Part shown: positions 58,937-64,000 of the stretch, in pieces
Numbering within the stretch: the stretch's first letter is position 1
Layout of the letters: each line of letters begins with the position of its first letter
Assembly: GCA_037693485.1 (NCBI GenBank)
Contig: CM075348.1
Location: 105,694,109 to 105,758,108 of the forward strand
Source: Kitagawia praeruptora
Lineage: Eukaryota; Streptophyta; Magnoliopsida; Apiales; Apiaceae
Length of the DNA: 64,000 nucleotides
Direction: 5' to 3'
Translations under genes and position numbers: made by a program
The notes under the pieces: model-generated
The model's database searches: none
What the model saw: the letters and a program-made list of their open reading frames with translations, nothing else
What the model was told of the DNA's origin: nothing

Positions 58937-60178
58937 TGTTAGTCACAGAGACATGCCTGTTTAACTCTAATAACAAGCCTAATTGTTTGTAATGCTTTGC
59001 ACTACTTACATGACCTCTTAACTGAGGGAACCTCTAGTTGTAGAGTTTCTACTTGCTTTGTACTTGTAATAGGCATCAAGTCCTAGTTGTGTAACTGTAC
59101 TTATATAGTCAAGAATAATGCTTGAAAGAAGTTCCAAGGTTCATGCCTCAAGCAAAAAGATGAAGACTGTCAAATAAATCACAGTTGGGATTTGAAGAAA
59201 TGAAGAATTTGCCTAAGTACCAATTCGAGAAGTACTTTTGTCTATTCGAGAAGTCTAGCATTCGAGAAGTCAGGGATTCGATATCTCACGACACTATTCG
59301 ATATCTCTGAATACACTGTTCGATATCTCATTCAATATCTCAGAGATTCGATATGTCTACTTCTCTATTCGAGAACTCAAGAAGTCAACAAGTCAAAGTG
59401 GTATTCGATTTCTCAAAGAGTCAACAAGTCAAAGTTCCATTCGATATCTCAAGGACTCAGAAAGCTATTCGATATCTCAGGGATTCGACATGTCAAAATG
59501 ATCTATTCGACAACTCAAGGATTCCTAGAGAAAAGAGCTATTCGAGAAGTGATTCGATATGTCATATAACAGTATTCGAGAACTCAGAGTTATCGATCAA
59601 GTCAATCCTAGTTCTCGAATCACTTACTTAGTCACTTCTCGAATACATTCTTAGAGACAAAATACTGAAGACCACAATCTGTAATGTGCTCTGGAAAGCC
59701 TACAAGGAAGCTTGGAGAGATATAGAAGAGACAAAGGGCTAAAGAAGTGGATCTGAACAGGCTTTGCAAAGTCAAATCTGTAACCGTTTGGACACTTACT
59801 CAAAAAGGATAGATAGACTAGAAAGTAATTTGTTCAGCTACCTTATTTGCAGTAAGTAGGTTGTATCCATGTTCTATAAGGATACAGCCTCACTTCCTTA
59901 GTTGTTAACTTTTGAGTAGTCAAGTTTTTCATACATTGTAAGTCATATCTATCTGAGAAAAACTGAAGCTGAGAATACTATCATTTGTATTCACAGATTG
60001 TAGTAACCTTTATCTAACACAATATTAGATTAAAGTGATATCGTGTCTTGTGTTGTTTTTATCCGCACTCATATATTTGCACACACAAACACCTATCTTG
60101 CTACATAGACTCAAGAACAAGAAAAGTTTAAGAATCCATTCACCCCCTGTATTCTTTTACTATATTCAATACTCAACA
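58937..60178 (+). repeat. 5' LTR of a copia element (1,242 bp)
   Basis: It begins TGTTAGTCACAG and ends ATACTCAACA, followed by a primer-binding site TGGTATCAGAGC (60,181-60,192). 59,240-59,640 carries about 17 degenerate copies of ATTCGATATCTCA / ATTCGAGAACTCA. Confidence 0.9.
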
Positions 60179-60226
60179 AGTGGTATCAGAGCGGGCTGTT
60201 TATTCAAAAACAGAAAAAAAACGATC

Positions 60227-62704
60227 ATGAGTTCGAATACACCAAAGACTACAGGAACGGTGAAAGTCCCTAAGTTTGACAAAGAGAATTACAACCTCTG
60301 GAAGATAAAAATGATGTTGTTCATCAAAGCCTCTCATCCTTTGTATCCTAAGATTCTCAAGAATGGTCCCTTTGTTCCACAACAAGAGATACCTGAGAAG
60401 ACTGTTGGAACCATAACTGTTCCAAGATCTTATGTGGCCAAGGAACCATCTAAATGGACAGAATCAGAAAAAGAGAAGGTTGCCCTTGACAATCATCTCA
60501 TGTTGCTGATTATAGATTCCATGGACATGTCAATGTTTGTAAACATTGCATCATGCACATCTGCCAAAGAAATGTGGGATCACATTGAGGTGTTATGTGA
60601 AGGAACGGATGAGGTAAAGGAAAATAAGAAACATATACTAGTCACACAGTATGAAGCTTTCATGGCACTGCCCAAGGAAAGCATCACTGAGATGTTTGAG
60701 AGATTTCACAAGCTAGTTACTGAGTTGCTAATGAATGACAAGGTTTACAGCACCAAAGAGTTGAACATGAAGTTTCTGCTATCTTCACCAAATCATCTAG
60801 AGCAAAGGGTCATTTCTCTAAGGGAAAGAGATTTGAACAAAGTTACATATGATGTGCTCTATGGGGTTTTAAAAACTCATGAGCTTGAGTTGCTTCAGAA
60901 AAGGGCTATCCAAGCCAACCAAGGTAGAATGATAAACACATCATGTGCCTTGATTATCAACAAATCTATTCAAGACCTAGAAGCATCTACAAGCCAACTA
61001 AGGATAGAGGAGGTAGTAGATGATGAAGAAACTGAAGTTGAGGTGAGTGAACCTGTTGAGGAGAAGGAGGAAGAAGAGTTCTATACTCTTGAAGAACTAG
61101 ATGGAATGGAAAATACTTCATATGCTTTCATGGCCAGAAAATTTTCCAACATCAGATTTAAGAGGAACCAACCCTTCAAACCTAAAACCCAAGGCCATTC
61201 ATTCAACAAGAGCAAGGCACCTGTGAAAGCAAACAAGAACAAATTTAAAACCAGCTATGTGGATAGGTCATCTGTAAGGTGTTATAGATGCAATGACCTA
61301 GGGCATTTTGCCAGTGAATGCAAGAAGCCTAAAAAGAAGGATAAAGAGTTCCCAAAGCTTGAAGCTAAGTATGAGGCCCTTCTGAAAAAGCAAACACAAG
61401 GTAAGGCCTACATAGCTGAAGGGAAGTGTTGGGATGATACTGACAGTGATGAAGAAGAGCAAGGATTCTGCAACTATGCCTTGATGGCCAATTCCAAGGA
61501 TGACACATCTTCATCAGACTCTCAGGTACCATCTCTCACTAACATAGACATGTCTGTTTCTGAGTATAAATGCATGATTGAACAACTATCTGTTGAGATG
61601 TTTAATATTCATACTAGTATGACTGCTGCTAATGAGGAGATGCTAAACTGTCTACTAGAAATGAAATGTTAATAAAAAAGAATGAGGAACTTGAGCTAAC
61701 TGCTATGCAAGTAGAAAACCTTAAGAAAGAAGTTGAATATTTGCAGAATAAGGTTTTATGTGCTAGTCAAGTGGAAAAGGCTCTTAGGGATGAATTAGCT
61801 GAAAATGAATTCAAACTGAAAATGTTTAAGAAATCATCTGGTCTAGTGCAATCCTACTGTGAGAAAATTCAAGCAAAACCCAAGGCTGCTATTGGACTTG
61901 ACTATGGCACTCTTAACCAGAGAAAAGGCTATGCTGTCATTGAAGATGACACTGCTGTTCAAGAGGAAGTCCCTCACATCTTGAAAAAGACTAAGACTCC
62001 TATTTTTAAACATCCAACACTTGAAATTGATGAGGAAGCCTTACTCATCAAGCAAATGTTGAATGATGAGGATGAGGCACAGTCCAGTGAACAATAGGCA
62101 TCCTCCAAGAGTAAGAGTGTCAAAGCCAAAGCCAAGGAGCCAGTAGGTAATAGACCTAAGATTGAAAAGTTTGTGAAATTCGTTTCAGCTGGAAATCATG
62201 AATCTGAAAAGAAAGTGACTAAGAAGAAACAGAACAGAAATGGCAAGCTAGGGATCAATAAAGATAACAACTATGCTTATATGCCTAATGCCCCTAGGAA
62301 AACTTGTCAAAACTGCTTTAGTACCAATCATTTAACTTATGCATGCAAGAAACCTGTTGGTAGTGTACCTAAACCTTTCTATGATTGTTCTGTGCCTCTA
62401 AGACATAGAGATGCACCATTTTGTGATAAATTTGACTGTATGCCATGCAATATGAATGTTATGACTAGTTGTTTCAATTTGAGAAGGCAATTCATTGATG
62501 GCTGTATCAGTCACAATTCTCACACACACTACACAAGGTCAAAATCTTCAAGTCCTCCTAAAGCTAGGAAGGTACCTTTGTCACCTAAGTCTGAGACCTC
62601 AGGCTCTAAGACTTCTAACAGTGACAAAAAGACTAACACTAAGAAAGTTGATAAGCATGTTGTTTATGATAAAACTGTTTCTAAGTCACATGGACCCAAA
62701 CTTG
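60227..62704 (+). pseudogene. copia gag region, frameshifted and cut by a LINE
   Basis: MSSNTPKTTGTVKVPKF at 60,227 opens a UBN2-type copia gag (NYNLWKIKMMLFIKA, SAKEMWDHIEVLCEG, SITEMFERFHKLV). CYRCNDLGHFASEC follows at 61,280-61,321, then a coiled coil. A 1-base frameshift near 61,665 and a TAG at 62,095 interrupt it. A second knuckle-like CQNCFSTNHLTYAC lies near 62,305. Long gag with coiled coil and a second Cys motif recalls the SIRE/Maximus group, but the clade is not certain. Protease, integrase and RT should follow but lie beyond the LINEs and the window edge. Confidence 0.85.
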
Positions 62705-63611
62705 TTTTTTTATTTTTTTTTTGCTAATTAAAATTTATACCATAAAGGAACAACTTATACAAATCTAGGGGCATACCCCGCGAAATCAACATTCAGACAA
62801 ACAATGCCAAAACAACATTAAGTCATTTTACAATCAACAATCAAAGAACCACCAAGTCTATTACATACTTAATCTGGTGCCTTACGGAGGTGCCCAATAT
62901 TGATCCTCGCCTTTTGAACTCTGGCCTCCTTTGACTCCACTATGCCCTCCTCATCTTGATTCTCCTTTTGGTTCTCCGGCATGTGCACAGTATCAACATT
63001 CACAGTCACATCTCCAACCAGACCAAACAGAGGCCCTAAATACTGCATGTTTCCCTGAATCGGCTCCTTTGCACTGTTCCCCCTCCCCTTAATTCCTTGT
63101 AGGATTCATCTTCCTTACCTCCAGAGTGAGGACGCTGTTGCAACTCAGTCGTTGGAAGATCAATCCCCATATCAATCAAGTAATCCCTCAATTGAATAGT
63201 TCGACAAGTTAAATCATGAAGCTCCATTTCTTCAATATCTCGTAAACCACGAGCAGAGGCACGGAATTCCCTATCACGGGACCCCGTAACCAAGGGGATT
63301 TCCTTATCCAGAGAGGTAATGAACTTCTTTAAATTATCCAAGTTTCGTCTCGCTGCTACCAGAGCCTTTCTCTTCAACCCAGAGTTGAATAAGGTGTGGT
63401 CTAACAGCCCAGCAATCTCCAGCTCCTCCTCCATGTCCTCAATGACTTGGCCATCATCCCCTAACATAACAGGGAGAGGAATTCCATTCAGCCTAATGAA
63501 ATTCCCAAGCTGCTTAATGCAGTTCAGAGCACGACCAAGGTCTCTCAATAGCAAGATGTCGGGCTTCTTATGCAAGCCATTAATACCATCCAAATCACTC
63601 AAGTCAACATC
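62705..63611 (-). mobile_element. LINE 3' end A, inserted in copia gag
   Basis: On the minus strand it ends TTGTTCCTTTATGG, TATAAA, AATTAGC and an A-tail (T-run at 62,705-62,722). A 188-codon frame (63,602-63,036) has DLGRALNCIKQLGNFIRLN and LRDIEEMELHDLT, mostly helical and of unknown function. After a frame change the sequence ends NIGHLRKAPD before the 3' UTR. Confidence 0.7.
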
Positions 63612-64000
63612 TTTTTTTTTTGCTAATTAATTTTTATACCATAAAGGAACAACTGCTACAAATCTAGGGGCATACCCCGCGAAGTCAACATATTTAAACT
63701 AATTAAAGTAGTTTAAACTAGTTTAAAAACAACAATATAGAGCTATGCCTATATTACATAATTAATCCGGAGCCTCTAACAATCTAGGATTGGACCCAGT
63801 TCGAGCACTAAAAAGTGCAACTGAGTAAACTTTCTTCCAAAGTATGCCAATAATCTGGAGCCGCATTTCATCCAAAGAAACCCCCCTTCTCAACATGAGA
63901 GTTGGCCTCCAAAAAAGCACCTCACCGACTAACTTTTCCTTGGAAGGAGAACCAGCCTCCAGCTGATTAAAGATGCCCTCTGGAGTGATCACTACCTGAA
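63612..64000 (-). mobile_element. LINE 3' end B, same family, continues beyond window
   Basis: It shares the 3' UTR with element A (GCGGGGTATGCCCCTAGA, TTGTTCCTTTATGG, AATTAGC plus A-tail at 63,612-63,628). Its last frame ends NPRLLEAPD (stop near 63,762), matching the APD end of element A. It follows element A directly in reverse order, so it was inserted into or against it. Confidence 0.7.

Noticed and set aside
59240..59640. CRISPR-like array of ATTCGATATCTC repeats
   Set aside because: Repeats are short and degenerate, spacers vary from 0 to 30 bp, and the array lies in a plant retrotransposon LTR.

Overview
This is a stretch of AT-rich nuclear DNA from a plant, most likely a eudicot. 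Two intron-rich genes with GT-AG splicing match plant families (an ABCC13-type ABC transporter and an RH30-type DEAD-box RNA helicase). They sit in a dense mosaic of plant transposable elements: Ty3/gypsy, Ty1/copia, L1-type LINEs, Helitrons, MULEs and Stowaway MITEs. I could not fix the species.

Layout. 1-10,784 (+): the 3' half of the ABCC13-like gene, 18 exons that join in frame, starting in the Walker A of the first nucleotide-binding domain. 10,930-13,739: a broken LINE 5' part with a 560-bp direct duplication. 13,740-16,395: pieces of two copia-like retroelements, one split by a MULE with a 9-10 bp target duplication. 17,520-25,700: an old gypsy LTR cut by a young, gag-only retroelement (18,024-25,573, minus strand) with 2.85-kb LTRs. 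26,428-27,774: a MULE-like MITE packed with palindromes, a 143-bp tandem repeat and GA/GT-rich DNA. 27,775-33,461: a 5'-truncated LINE abutting a Helitron-like array. 33,900-43,296: a full-length gypsy chromovirus with perfect target duplication, whose gag is split by a 3.77-kb solo LTR. 44,035-44,719: a small LINE insertion.

45,427-55,117 (-): the complete RH30-like helicase gene, 10 exons and 659 codons, all splice phases consistent. Its 5.4-kb fifth intron holds a degenerate LTR pair and an intact 3.76-kb gag-only element (48,865-52,624) flanked by CAAAC. Upstream of its start codon stand three small DNA transposons. 57,300-58,936 is a second Helitron-like array in the opposite orientation, carrying a palindromic minisatellite. 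58,937-62,704 is the 5' part of a copia element, cut by two LINE 3' ends that run out of the window.

The two host genes have no visible functional link. Most of the biology on show is transposon ecology: two independent gag-only families with no pol that must be mobilised in trans, insertions lying antisense to the host genes inside their introns, ultra-short LINE insertions with long target duplications, and two unrelated-looking ~380-bp elements built around arrays of perfect palindromes. I found no CRISPR array, rRNA or tRNA gene.
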